A DNA stretch of 64,000 nucleotides. Origin: UTCHB3 sp964625575. GTDB taxonomy: Bacteria > Bacteroidota > Ignavibacteria > Ignavibacteriales > Ignavibacteriaceae. The DNA is taken from assembly GCA_964625575.1 (NCBI GenBank), contig CAZVBQ010000002.1, positions 1 through 64,000 of the forward strand, in the 5' to 3' direction. The translations under genes and the position numbers were made by a program. The notes beneath the pieces were generated by a model. That model ran no database searches, was not told where the DNA came from, and saw only the letters and a program-made list of their open reading frames with translations. Shown piece by piece: positions 54,602-63,006 of this stretch; position 1 is the first letter of the stretch, and each line of letters begins with the position of its first letter.

Positions 54602-55292
54602 GTATGATATCCTCTAATTCAAGACTTTAAAAATACGGAAATTTTATGAGATAACAAGGTTTTAGGACAACTTCAAATCGCCATTTTAAGGGGCTCTCCA
54701 TGCCTTTTATTGAGAAAACTCAAAGCACGTGATGGTTTTTGGTGGTAAAGCCTTTTTGGGGAAGGGGTGACTATGTATGATGTATGAGATATGATGTATA
54801 AGTGTACCATAATTTACTTTAACGCCCAAAAGTAAATTATAAATATCTATAATTTCGTTTCAAGCCCGAAAGTAAATTATAAATCGTGTTTTGGGGCGGG
54901 GACCCGGTATCCAAATCTCAGTTTTCCCCGGGATAAATCCCAGGGCTATTGGTTTTCAGCCATCAGCCTTCATCCCTCAGCCGTAAGTTTCATACTTCAT
55001 ATAGCCGCAGGCGAATCATACATCCATTTTCAGCCTTCAGCCATAAGTCTGCCTCATACCTCATATAGCCGAAGGCGAATCATTCCGCTGCCGCGGATCA
55101 TACAGCTATTTTCAGCCTTCAGCCATCAACCATCAGCCATAAGTTTCATACCTCATATAGCCGAAGGCGAATCATACTTCATACAACTAAAAACTCATCG
55201 CTCATAACTCATTAACTCACCACTAAATAATCCCCTTTCCCACCTTGAGGGCATTTCGTAAATTTGTTAATTGGTCAAAAAATAATTAGAGA
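54602..55292. repeat. Divergent 691-base intergenic region upstream of dnaN and bamD
   Basis: Two AT-rich hairpins stand in tandem: ATAATTTACTTT/AAAGTAAATTAT (54809-54840) and TATAATTTCGTTTC/GAAAGTAAATTATA (54848-54881). From 54950 to 55200 the DNA is made of TTCAGCCATCAGCC, CATACTTCATATAGCCG and CTCATAACTCATT units. I found no DnaA box of the TTATCCACA type and no gene. Confidence 0.65.
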
Positions 55293-56060
55293 ATGAAGAA
55301 ATTAGCAGTAAGCGCCATTTTCGCGCTGATATTCATATCCGGATGTTCATTTGAGCTCGACAAATCAGCGATGACACCCGAAGAACGTTTCAAGTACGCC
55401 ATGTCGCTTTACAATGACGAGTCTTACCTCGACGCGATAACAGAGTTTGAGAGCATACTTATTCAGTACCCCGGCTCCACGATTGCGGCAGACGCGCAGT
55501 ATTATCTGGCGATGTCACGCTTCAAACGCGAAGAGTTCCTGATGGGCGCGTATGAGTTCAGCAAGCTGATAAACACCATGAAGGCAAGCAACTACATAAA
55601 GGATGCCCAGTTTATGCTCGCCGACTGCTATTACGAATTGTCGCCCGACTACTCTCTCGACCAGAAATATTCCGAAAAAGGTATCGAAGAGTTCCAGGTG
55701 TTCATCAATTTCTTCCCGACCGACCCCAAGGTTGAAGAGGCTGAAAGAAAGATCGCTGAGCTTAACAACAAACTCGCCGAAAAACTTTACTCGAATGCCG
55801 TGACCTATGAGAACATGGGTATGAAAGGCGCGGCGATAGAATATTATGGTTTTGTGGTTGAAAAATATCACGACTCAAAATACAGCTCCGAAGCTGCCTA
55901 CAACAAAATTCTACTTTTAGTCGACAGAAAAAGATACAAGGAAGCCCTCAAAGAGTGCGAACTCTTCCTTGGCAGATACAAAGGGAACCAGAATCTCTCC
56001 AAAGTTGAGAGTATTAAGGCAGACCTTCAGAAAATGTCACAGATAACAGCCAAGCCGTGA
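55293..56060 (+). CDS. bamD: Outer-membrane assembly lipoprotein BamD
   Basis: The 255-residue protein has a lipoprotein signal (IFISGC), then five TPR-like repeats beginning RFKYAMSLYNDESYLDAITE, IQYPGSTIAADAQYYLAMS and KDAQFMLADCYYELSPDYS, the conserved BamD core. It is part of the BAM complex that inserts barrel proteins into the outer membrane. The stop overlaps the GTG of the thioesterase gene (GTGA). Confidence 0.9.
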   Translation: MKKLAVSAIFALIFISGCSFELDKSAMTPEERFKYAMSLYNDESYLDAITEFESILIQYPGSTIAADAQYYLAMSRFKREEFLMGAYEFSKLINTMKASNYIKDAQFMLADCYYELSPDYSLDQKYSEKGIEEFQVFINFFPTDPKVEEAERKIAELNNKLAEKLYSNAVTYENMGMKGAAIEYYGFVVEKYHDSKYSSEAAYNKILLLVDRKRYKEALKECELFLGRYKGNQNLSKVESIKADLQKMSQITAKP

Positions 56061-56524
56061 CAGATAAACCGGTACGCGAATCCCAGGTAATTATGACCGA
56101 ACTGGTTCTTCCGAACCACACAAACCCGCACGGGCACCTGCTCGGTGGCCAGTTGATGCTTTGGGTTGATATTTGCGCTGCCCTCGCCGCGGGAAGACAC
56201 GCCCAGGGAGTCTGCGTAACCGCTTCGGTTGACAAGATCGACTTCCACCACCCCATCAAGCTTGGAGAGGTTATAACCCTTGAAGCATCGGTAAACAGGG
56301 TTTTCTCCTCATCTCTGGAAGTGGGGGTAAAAATATTTTCTCAGGGCTTCACGTCATCTGAAAAAGTGCACACGAACAGCGCTTACCTCACTTTCGTTAA
56401 TATCAGTAAAGAGGGAAAACCGGTACCCGCTCCGAAAGTGATCCCGGAAACGGAAGAAGAAAAACGCCGCTTTGTTGACGCGGGGCTCAGACGCGAACAG
56501 CGTTTGGCAAACCGCACCCGGTAA
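56057..56524 (+). CDS. Acyl-CoA thioesterase, hotdog fold (YciA-like)
   Basis: The 155-residue protein starts with GTG in the bamD stop. NHTNPHGHLLGGQLMLWVD with its catalytic Asp region, CVTASVDKIDFHHPIKLGE and ITLEASVNRVFSSSLEVGV are the blocks of YciA/ACOT-type thioesterases, which hydrolyse acyl-CoA to free acid and CoA in the cytoplasm. Chain-length preference cannot be read from the sequence. Confidence 0.9.
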   Translation: MTDKPVRESQVIMTELVLPNHTNPHGHLLGGQLMLWVDICAALAAGRHAQGVCVTASVDKIDFHHPIKLGEVITLEASVNRVFSSSLEVGVKIFSQGFTSSEKVHTNSAYLTFVNISKEGKPVPAPKVIPETEEEKRRFVDAGLRREQRLANRTR

Positions 56525-56554
56525 ACGGGCAAACCGGCAATACCGGATAACAGC

Positions 56555-58186
56555 ATGAAAAAAATCCTTATCGCACTGTTTTTGTTTTCTTCCGCGATCG
56601 TTCCGCAAAACCCCACTGATCTCGACTCGATTTTTAACACCTGTGTGGCTCTCAGATCCGGCATGCCTCCTGACGGCAAACCGGCCACAACCAACCTGAA
56701 GTGCGGGCTCCCCTCACTTTCACCCCTTATAAATAACTACAACAGCCTCAAACCGGATCAACAGACGATATTAAACAATCTCACGGCCCGCCCGGTGAAA
56801 GACACAAGCATAGTCTCCCCGAAAAAGTGGTTCAGGGTACACTTCGACCTCTCAGGATTTGAGAAACCTGCTTACTCGCCCGACAGTCTTGCAGTAGCGC
56901 TCGATTCCGCTTGGGAGTATGAGGTAAATTTTCTAAAATATCCTCCTCCCCCTTCCGACGGTACCGCCGGAGGGGATTCACTTTATGATGTTTACATTGT
57001 CGCGTTTCAGTACTGGTACGGCGAAACGGTTCCCGAAAATTCGACCTCCCCTTTTGCCGACACATACACTTCGTACATAAAGATCGACAACGATTTCGCC
57101 GGGTTCTATACTACAGGGCTCCCGGCGGCAAAAGTGACCGCGGCGCATGAGTTTCACCACGCGATTCAGATAGGGAACTACATCCTCAGATACGCGGATT
57201 CATTCTTCCACGAGCTCACCTCCACCTCGATGGAGGAGTTCGTTTTCCCGGAGATAAACGATTATCTCGGCTACCTTTCCGAATATTTCGATGAGCCTTG
57301 GCTTTCACTTTCAAAATACTCCGGATACAATCTCGCCACGTGGAACCTGATGCTGAGCAAAAGATTCGGCACCGAAATAATCAGAAAACAGTGGGAATTG
57401 ATGCCAAGGCAAAGGGCGACGCGCGCGATATACAACTCGATATCGCAGGCAGGTTCCACAGCCACTAACGAGTTTAACACTTTCGGAATATGGAACTACT
57501 TCACCAACTACCGCGCTTCAGCGGGTGAATACTTTGAAGACGCTGCCCGTTTTCCCGCGATCAGAAGCACCATGAAATCTGGTCTTATGGGAAGCAGTGC
57601 AACTGTTGCCGTAGCGGCACATCCAATTTCGAACAACCAGATCGTCATTTCAAACACTCAGCCAGGCAACAACGATACAATTGTTACAATAGTAACTGAC
57701 TTTTCTGTGGAAGAATGGGAAAGCTCCCCTGAAAAATGGCTGAACTACAGCTATAACCTCTTCACGTATAACGCCGATGGCTCCTCACCTCTCGCGGGGA
57801 TGTACCATGACAAATTCGCGGGCAACACTTCATGGCGCTCGACCACTTCTGTTGTGATCAACAACAGCGTGGTGAAACGGGGTCAGGAAACCGCTGAAGA
57901 GAACGATTCCCCGAGACCTTCCCCCTTCGTTTATGGGAAAACAGCCGAAGATGTGATATATTTCCCCTTTAAATTTTTAAAAGATCTCAGCGCCGGCCTG
58001 TATATTTACAACATTAGCGGAAACCTTGTTTACAACGGAACTGAAGTGCCGCACGGCATTCTTCGCGACCGGATAAAATGGAGGGTTCGCGACAATTCAG
58101 GCGGAAGGCTTGATTCCGGGGTCTACATCTTCCACATAAAATCTGATACCGATCAGAAAACCGGCAAGATCACTGTTATAAACTGA
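56555..58186 (+). CDS. Secreted zinc metalloprotease-like protein (MXAN_6640 type)
   Basis: The 543-residue protein has a signal peptide (MKKILIALFLFSSAIV). The zinc site is HEFHH (198-202) in TAAHEFHHAIQIG, an HExxH variant, with STSMEEFVFPEIND about 20 residues later offering a third Glu ligand. This matches the MXAN_6640 family of putative metalloproteases. The C-terminus (YIYNISGNLVYNG, GVYIFHIKS) is a sorting-tail-like sandwich, so export by the type IX system is likely. The catalytic Glu is present at position 199. Confidence 0.8.
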   Translation: MKKILIALFLFSSAIVPQNPTDLDSIFNTCVALRSGMPPDGKPATTNLKCGLPSLSPLINNYNSLKPDQQTILNNLTARPVKDTSIVSPKKWFRVHFDLSGFEKPAYSPDSLAVALDSAWEYEVNFLKYPPPPSDGTAGGDSLYDVYIVAFQYWYGETVPENSTSPFADTYTSYIKIDNDFAGFYTTGLPAAKVTAAHEFHHAIQIGNYILRYADSFFHELTSTSMEEFVFPEINDYLGYLSEYFDEPWLSLSKYSGYNLATWNLMLSKRFGTEIIRKQWELMPRQRATRAIYNSISQAGSTATNEFNTFGIWNYFTNYRASAGEYFEDAARFPAIRSTMKSGLMGSSATVAVAAHPISNNQIVISNTQPGNNDTIVTIVTDFSVEEWESSPEKWLNYSYNLFTYNADGSSPLAGMYHDKFAGNTSWRSTTSVVINNSVVKRGQETAEENDSPRPSPFVYGKTAEDVIYFPFKFLKDLSAGLYIYNISGNLVYNGTEVPHGILRDRIKWRVRDNSGGRLDSGVYIFHIKSDTDQKTGKITVIN

Positions 58187-58213
58187 CCTCTCACAAGTAA
58201 CCGGTACTCATCG

Positions 58214-58855
58214 ATGATAAAACTTGAACTTAAAAACCTTACGAAAACATTCGAACGAAGAGTTATCTTCAGGAACGTGAACCTCGATTGGGAGGCACCC
58301 GGGCTCTTCGGGGTGGCGGGTCCCAACGGTTCGGGTAAATCAACCCTTGTGAAGGTTATAACCGGGCTGATTTCACCGACATCAGGTGATATCACTTTCC
58401 ATGCAGACGGGAAGAAGTGGTCGCCCTCGACCGCGATAGACCATATTGGATTCGCTTCCCCATACCTTTTTCTCTACGATGAGTTCACGGCGAAAGAAAA
58501 CCTTGAGCTCTCAATGAATATCAGGGGGCTGAAACTCGATGAGAAGTACATGGATGAACTGCTGGATCATTTTTCGCTGCTTAAAAGGAAAAATGACCTC
58601 GTGAGGGCGTATTCTTCCGGCATGAAACAGCGCCTGAAGATCATCTTCGCCTTCATTCATGATCCTGCCATTGTGATACTCGACGAACCCACGGCAAACC
58701 TTGACACCGAAGGGAAAGAAAAAGTTTACCAGCTCGCCCGGAAGGTCGCCGAAAAGAAAATTGTTATCTTCGCCACAAACGAGGAAGATGAACTTGCGAT
58801 GTGTAGCCGGGTAATAAAGATACTCGACCACAAACCCGCTGAAAGGGCTGCCTGA
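58214..58855 (+). CDS. ccmA: ABC transporter ATPase, heme exporter CcmA
   Basis: The 213-residue ATPase has Walker A GPNGSGKST (36-44), the signature YSSGMKQRLK and Walker B IVILDEPTANLD. With a CcmB permease directly downstream (start in its last codon region, ATGC of TGATGC) it is the ATPase of the CcmAB complex used in cytochrome c maturation system I. ccmC and other ccm genes are not in the immediate neighbourhood. Confidence 0.85.
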   Translation: MIKLELKNLTKTFERRVIFRNVNLDWEAPGLFGVAGPNGSGKSTLVKVITGLISPTSGDITFHADGKKWSPSTAIDHIGFASPYLFLYDEFTAKENLELSMNIRGLKLDEKYMDELLDHFSLLKRKNDLVRAYSSGMKQRLKIIFAFIHDPAIVILDEPTANLDTEGKEKVYQLARKVAEKKIVIFATNEEDELAMCSRVIKILDHKPAERAA

Positions 58856-59520
58856 TGCTAAAACGCGCTCTCTGGCTCTTCAACAAAGACCTCACATCCG
58901 AACTCCGCACACGCTACGCGATCAACGCGTTGGGTATGTTCATTATAGTAACCATAAGCGTGATAATGTTCGCTATCGGACAGGAGAAGATATCTCCCGC
59001 CCTTTCAGCCGGACTACTCTGGGTGGTGATCTTTTTCTCCGCAATGTCGGGGCTTTCAAGGGCTTTCGTCTCCGAGGAGGAGAGGGGCACCAACATCATA
59101 CTGCAACTTATCGCCTCTCCCACGGTGGTACTGACCGGAAAACTTTTTTACAACCTCATACTCGTTTTCGCCATGAACATGGTGATCCTGGTGCTTTACA
59201 CCGCGCTTTTCGATACATTCGTGCTGAAGAACGTCTTTATCTTCTTTTTCTCTTTTGTGCTTGGGAATACAGGGCTCGCCTTTGCCTCAACGATCATCGC
59301 GTCGATAATCGCGAAAGCGAATTCAAAAGGGACGCTTTACCCTGTGCTCTCGTTCCCGATACTTCTGCCACTTCTCTTGATGCTCGTTGAGATCACGAAA
59401 AGATGTGCCGACGGGGTGGCATTCGATGAAATATCACCTGAGTTTTTCGCTCTTATAAGCTACAATGTGGTGATGGCAACAGCAAGCTACATGCTTTTTG
59501 ATTTTATTTGGAAAGAATAA
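58855..59520 (+). CDS. ccmB: Heme exporter permease CcmB
   Basis: The 221-residue protein has six hydrophobic segments and the CcmB-type N-terminus KRALWLFNKDLTSELRTRYA, then FVSEEERGTNIILQLIASP. With CcmA it forms the ABC part of the system that releases heme-loaded CcmE. The start overlaps the ccmA stop by one base. Confidence 0.88.
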   Translation: MLKRALWLFNKDLTSELRTRYAINALGMFIIVTISVIMFAIGQEKISPALSAGLLWVVIFFSAMSGLSRAFVSEEERGTNIILQLIASPTVVLTGKLFYNLILVFAMNMVILVLYTALFDTFVLKNVFIFFFSFVLGNTGLAFASTIIASIIAKANSKGTLYPVLSFPILLPLLLMLVEITKRCADGVAFDEISPEFFALISYNVVMATASYMLFDFIWKE

Positions 59521-59542
59521 TTTTACAATAAAGGAATCTAAA

Positions 59543-60667
59543 TTGAAAACAGCTCTGATAACGGGAATTACCGGCCAGGATGGCAGCTACCTCTCCGAGA
59601 TATTACTCGAAAAGGGATATACCGTCCACGGGATCATCCGCCGCAGCAGTTCATTTAACACCGGCAGGATCGACCATATTTACAACAACGATGAATTGAG
59701 GAATAAAAGGTTCTTCCTCCACCATGGTGACGTGGTTGACACCAGCAACCTTAACCGCCTTCTCGAGAAGATCGCCCCCGATGAGATATACAACCTCGCC
59801 GCCCAAAGCCACGTGAAAGTTTCTTTCGACGTACCGGATTACACCGCTCAGGTCGACGCGCTCGGAACACTTCGCTTCCTCGACGCGATGAGGGAAACCG
59901 GTCTCAGCACTAAAACAAAGTTTTATCAGGCCTCTACCAGTGAACTTTACGGAAAGGTTCAGGCAATCCCGCAGGATGAGAAAACACCATTTTACCCCAG
60001 ATCACCCTACGCCGTTGCAAAGATCTACGCTTACTGGATCATCGTCAACTACCGTGAGGCTTATAATCTGTTCGCTTCAAACGGTATCCTGTTCAATCAC
60101 GAGTCACCAAGACGCGGTGAAACATTCGTTACCCGCAAAATAACAATGGCAGCCTCGGCTATAGTAACCGGAAAAGAGAATAAACTTGTTCTTGGAAACC
60201 TTTCATCCAAACGCGACTGGGGTTACGCCCCCGAGTACTGCGAAGGGATGTGGAGGATACTCCAGGCTGAAAAGGCAGATGATTTTGTGCTCGCCACCGG
60301 CGTTACTAACACCGTTAGAGACTTCTGCAAACTGACCTTTGACGCTCTCGGAATCGAGATAGGATTTGAAGGTGAAGGCGTTGATGAGAAGGGCGTGATC
60401 CACTCAGTTGATGAAGCCAAACTCAATGGGCTGATCGAAAAGTATTCCACCAAATTTTCAGGCGCCGTTGATCTTTCAGCGCTGAAGCCCGGAAGAGTGG
60501 TTATCGAAGTAAACCCCAAGTACTTCCGCCCGACAGAAGTTGACCTTCTCATAGGAAATCCTGCCAAATCGAAGAAAGAACTCGGCTGGGAAGCAAAAAC
60601 ACAGTTGAATGAATTAGTAAGAATTATGGTGAATGCCGACTTCAACTCGGCACTTAATGCAAGGTAA
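59543..60667 (+). CDS. gmd: GDP-mannose 4,6-dehydratase
   Basis: The TTG at 59543 has AAGGAATC eight bases upstream and gives the usual start MKTALITGITGQDGS; the open frame further upstream overlaps ccmB. The 374-residue enzyme has the NAD(P) loop GITGQDG, the catalytic Tyr/Lys in YPRSPYAVAKIYAY, STSELYGKVQ, and FNHESPRRGETFVTRK for the substrate. It converts GDP-mannose to GDP-4-keto-6-deoxymannose, the first step to GDP-fucose or GDP-rhamnose. No partner reductase gene is seen next to it. Confidence 0.92.
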   Translation: MKTALITGITGQDGSYLSEILLEKGYTVHGIIRRSSSFNTGRIDHIYNNDELRNKRFFLHHGDVVDTSNLNRLLEKIAPDEIYNLAAQSHVKVSFDVPDYTAQVDALGTLRFLDAMRETGLSTKTKFYQASTSELYGKVQAIPQDEKTPFYPRSPYAVAKIYAYWIIVNYREAYNLFASNGILFNHESPRRGETFVTRKITMAASAIVTGKENKLVLGNLSSKRDWGYAPEYCEGMWRILQAEKADDFVLATGVTNTVRDFCKLTFDALGIEIGFEGEGVDEKGVIHSVDEAKLNGLIEKYSTKFSGAVDLSALKPGRVVIEVNPKYFRPTEVDLLIGNPAKSKKELGWEAKTQLNELVRIMVNADFNSALNAR

Positions 60668-61055
60668 ATTAAGACCTTCCCCTTTAAAGCAGCGAAGGGG
60701 TGCCTTTTATGGCACCCCGCTCAGCTACATTACTCCACTCGCGACCCTCTATTTAACTATATCTATTTTGATTTAAAAACCGGGATGTCGAACCCCCGAC
60801 ATCCCCCGATGATGGAACGTTTAATTTTACCCAAATTACTTAACGTTTTACCAAACTCTGCTGTGCACCCCAAAAGACCTTATCGGTTGACCCTGAAGAA
60901 AACTAACTGAAAAAATTAAATTTTCTGAGGGAAATTTATCAGCAAGGGGTTAACAAAAGGGTTAATAACCGATTAATGCCCGAAATTAATTTGTATTATT
61001 TCGTAATTAATCAGTAGTTAACACGAAAAAAGGGGATATATCGATATTTTCTTGG
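60668..61055. other. Convergent intergenic region with hairpins
   Basis: Hairpins GGGGTGCC/GGCACCCC (60697-60718) and GGGATGTCG/CGACATCCC (60782-60805) lie after gmd; neither has a strong T-tract, so terminator status is uncertain. The rest is AT-rich (TTAATTTG, TAATTAATC) with no gene. Confidence 0.55.
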
Positions 61056-63005
61056 TCAGTCTTTGAGGATTGATTTGATGGTACCCGGATAATCAATTCC
61101 TGATTCTTTCTTGTATTCGATCAGAAAATTGTTCCATACCTCATCAACGAGGGCATGCCTTCCGAGATAGTAGAGGGATTTTATGCGGTAATAATAAGCC
61201 TGTTCGTTCACCGGATCGAAAAGATCGACCAGCCTTGATGTCTCTTCACAGTTCTGATAGTCGTTTTTCCTGTAAAGGTACTGGCACCTCGAAAGCAGCA
61301 AGTTCGTGATCTCACCCGCGGTATCAAAACGCTGACTCTCAGCCCATGCAGTTTCCAACCCCTGGAACGGGGTGCCGCCACGGATTATGGTAATGAATTT
61401 ATCCATCAGGTGATCAACCTCTATCTTGGCTTTAACCTTGAAGAGGGAGAGAAGGTTGGCAAACTCCTTCACCTCATTTCTGACAGGCGGGTTGACAGTG
61501 AGGGTGATCCTCTCTCCGTCGGTTTCCATTTTCACGGAACCGAGTTTCTCTAATATTTTTCGCACCTTCGAACTGGTAACGTTCCTGTTGTTCTTTATCT
61601 TCCCTTTAGAGTCGGTAAAATCGGGCCAAAGCTTGCTGTCAAGTTTCTTCACTTGTACCGAGTTGTTCTCATCGAACGCGCAATAAAAGAGAACAGCGGA
61701 GAGAAATTCCTGTGCCTTTGGGGGGAGCTCCGCTCTTAGGTCTTTTCCCGTGGAATCTATTATCTTTAGTCCGCCAAATATGGTGATAAAGTTTGTGTGC
61801 CCGGCTACAATTTCCGTCTTGCCTTCCTGATCATCCGGGAAAGCCCTCTTAATGGGGAGTGACTTCTGTTTTTTCGAAATTATGAGCCATATCATCCCCG
61901 GGACCACTAATACCAGCACGACCATCCCCAGGATCAGTAAAAAACGGCTGTGCCCTTCATTCTCCAAGACAGGGGTTGTGGCTACAATTCGTTCATATTC
62001 CCGGTCAGTCATGGGCGGAGTGTTAATATAATAGGAATACCTCAAGCACTTTTCTTTCTGGTAAACCACGAGGTTTGCATAAATCCTCTTGAGAGCGGTG
62101 TCAGCAATAACCGACTCCAGCTCGACCGAGTCAGCCTCCATTGGGAAAACATTACCAACGGGTAAACCTCCCGGTTTCTGCTCGAGCACCACGCTACGGT
62201 TAAAAGTATTCAGTTTATAGAATGAAGTGACATCTTTGAACAACGTTTCATCAGGTCTGAAAACCCTGGTCCAGTCGTAATATGTAGCAAGCGCCCAGAG
62301 AGGGTTTTGAATGATGACGGGAACGCCCCCCAAAGAGTCAAAAGCTGTGTTACCTTCCACCTCATTAAATTTCCACCTGTGCTTTATCTTGCCGGCGGAT
62401 GTCAACCTCAGGTCTCTAAGAATAATAGCCGCGCAGTCGGGGTCACTTGCAAGTAACCCGAAATAAAAGACAGGTGCTTCAGAAACCGAAATGTACTTGC
62501 TCGTTGATCTCTTCACAACCCCGTTCAACTCCGCCTCTATAAAGCCGCGTGTTTCATCCACGCTCAGCCTGAAGGGGTAGTAATGTTTTTCGGTAAGTTC
62601 ACTTTTAGGCATAACGAAAGAAAAAAGGAGGTGCTTGCCGTTAACCCTTAACTGCAAATGGATGTTCGAGGAGTCGGGATGAAAGAGATAGCGAAGTGTC
62701 AGTTCATACACTTCGTTCTTGATTGTGAATAAACTTGAAAAATTGTCAGCATACCAGACGGAAAAGTCAAAATCCATTCCGTAAACGGGTCCAAGTTCGA
62801 CCCCGTCCTTTGGTGAGATCGAAAAAGCGGTCTGGTCGATCCTCTTGATCCGTTCCGGGTTTCCGGAGGTCCCAAGATAACGGGAGTGTTTACCGCTAAA
62901 GATCAAGCCGGGTTTCCGGGAAGTATCAACCGTTTGCGCGTTCCCGGATTGAGCGGAGAGACAGAGCGAAACTAACAGAAGGAATGCCCGGAGAAATATC
63001 CTCAT
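61056..63005 (-). CDS. Membrane-anchored regulator: extracytoplasmic lectin-like sensor, one TM, BTAD/SARP-like cytoplasmic part
   Basis: With the ATG at 63005 (one base after the upstream stop) the product has 649 residues. A signal peptide (MRIFLRAFLLLVSLCLSA) is followed by a LamG/concanavalin-like region (about 30-240, FDFSVWYADNFSSLF, YPFRLSVDETRGFIEAEL) and a TM segment near 356-378 (FLLILGMVVLVLVVPGMIW). The cytoplasmic part has FITIFGGLKIIDSTGKDL, KLWPDFTDSKGKIKN, NVTSSKVRKILEKLG, which is the winged-helix layout of SARP/BTAD regulators, then TPR-like helices. It would be a one-component system sensing outside and binding DNA from the membrane. The paired gene upstream has the same plan. 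Confidence 0.65.
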   Translation of the reverse strand: MRIFLRAFLLLVSLCLSAQSGNAQTVDTSRKPGLIFSGKHSRYLGTSGNPERIKRIDQTAFSISPKDGVELGPVYGMDFDFSVWYADNFSSLFTIKNEVYELTLRYLFHPDSSNIHLQLRVNGKHLLFSFVMPKSELTEKHYYPFRLSVDETRGFIEAELNGVVKRSTSKYISVSEAPVFYFGLLASDPDCAAIILRDLRLTSAGKIKHRWKFNEVEGNTAFDSLGGVPVIIQNPLWALATYYDWTRVFRPDETLFKDVTSFYKLNTFNRSVVLEQKPGGLPVGNVFPMEADSVELESVIADTALKRIYANLVVYQKEKCLRYSYYINTPPMTDREYERIVATTPVLENEGHSRFLLILGMVVLVLVVPGMIWLIISKKQKSLPIKRAFPDDQEGKTEIVAGHTNFITIFGGLKIIDSTGKDLRAELPPKAQEFLSAVLFYCAFDENNSVQVKKLDSKLWPDFTDSKGKIKNNRNVTSSKVRKILEKLGSVKMETDGERITLTVNPPVRNEVKEFANLLSLFKVKAKIEVDHLMDKFITIIRGGTPFQGLETAWAESQRFDTAGEITNLLLSRCQYLYRKNDYQNCEETSRLVDLFDPVNEQAYYYRIKSLYYLGRHALVDEVWNNFLIEYKKESGIDYPGTIKSILKD

Positions 63006-63006
63006 A

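Noticed and set aside
54602..55292. Chromosomal origin (oriC)
   Set aside because: Neighbouring dnaN made this plausible, but I found no DnaA-box cluster, and dnaA is absent.
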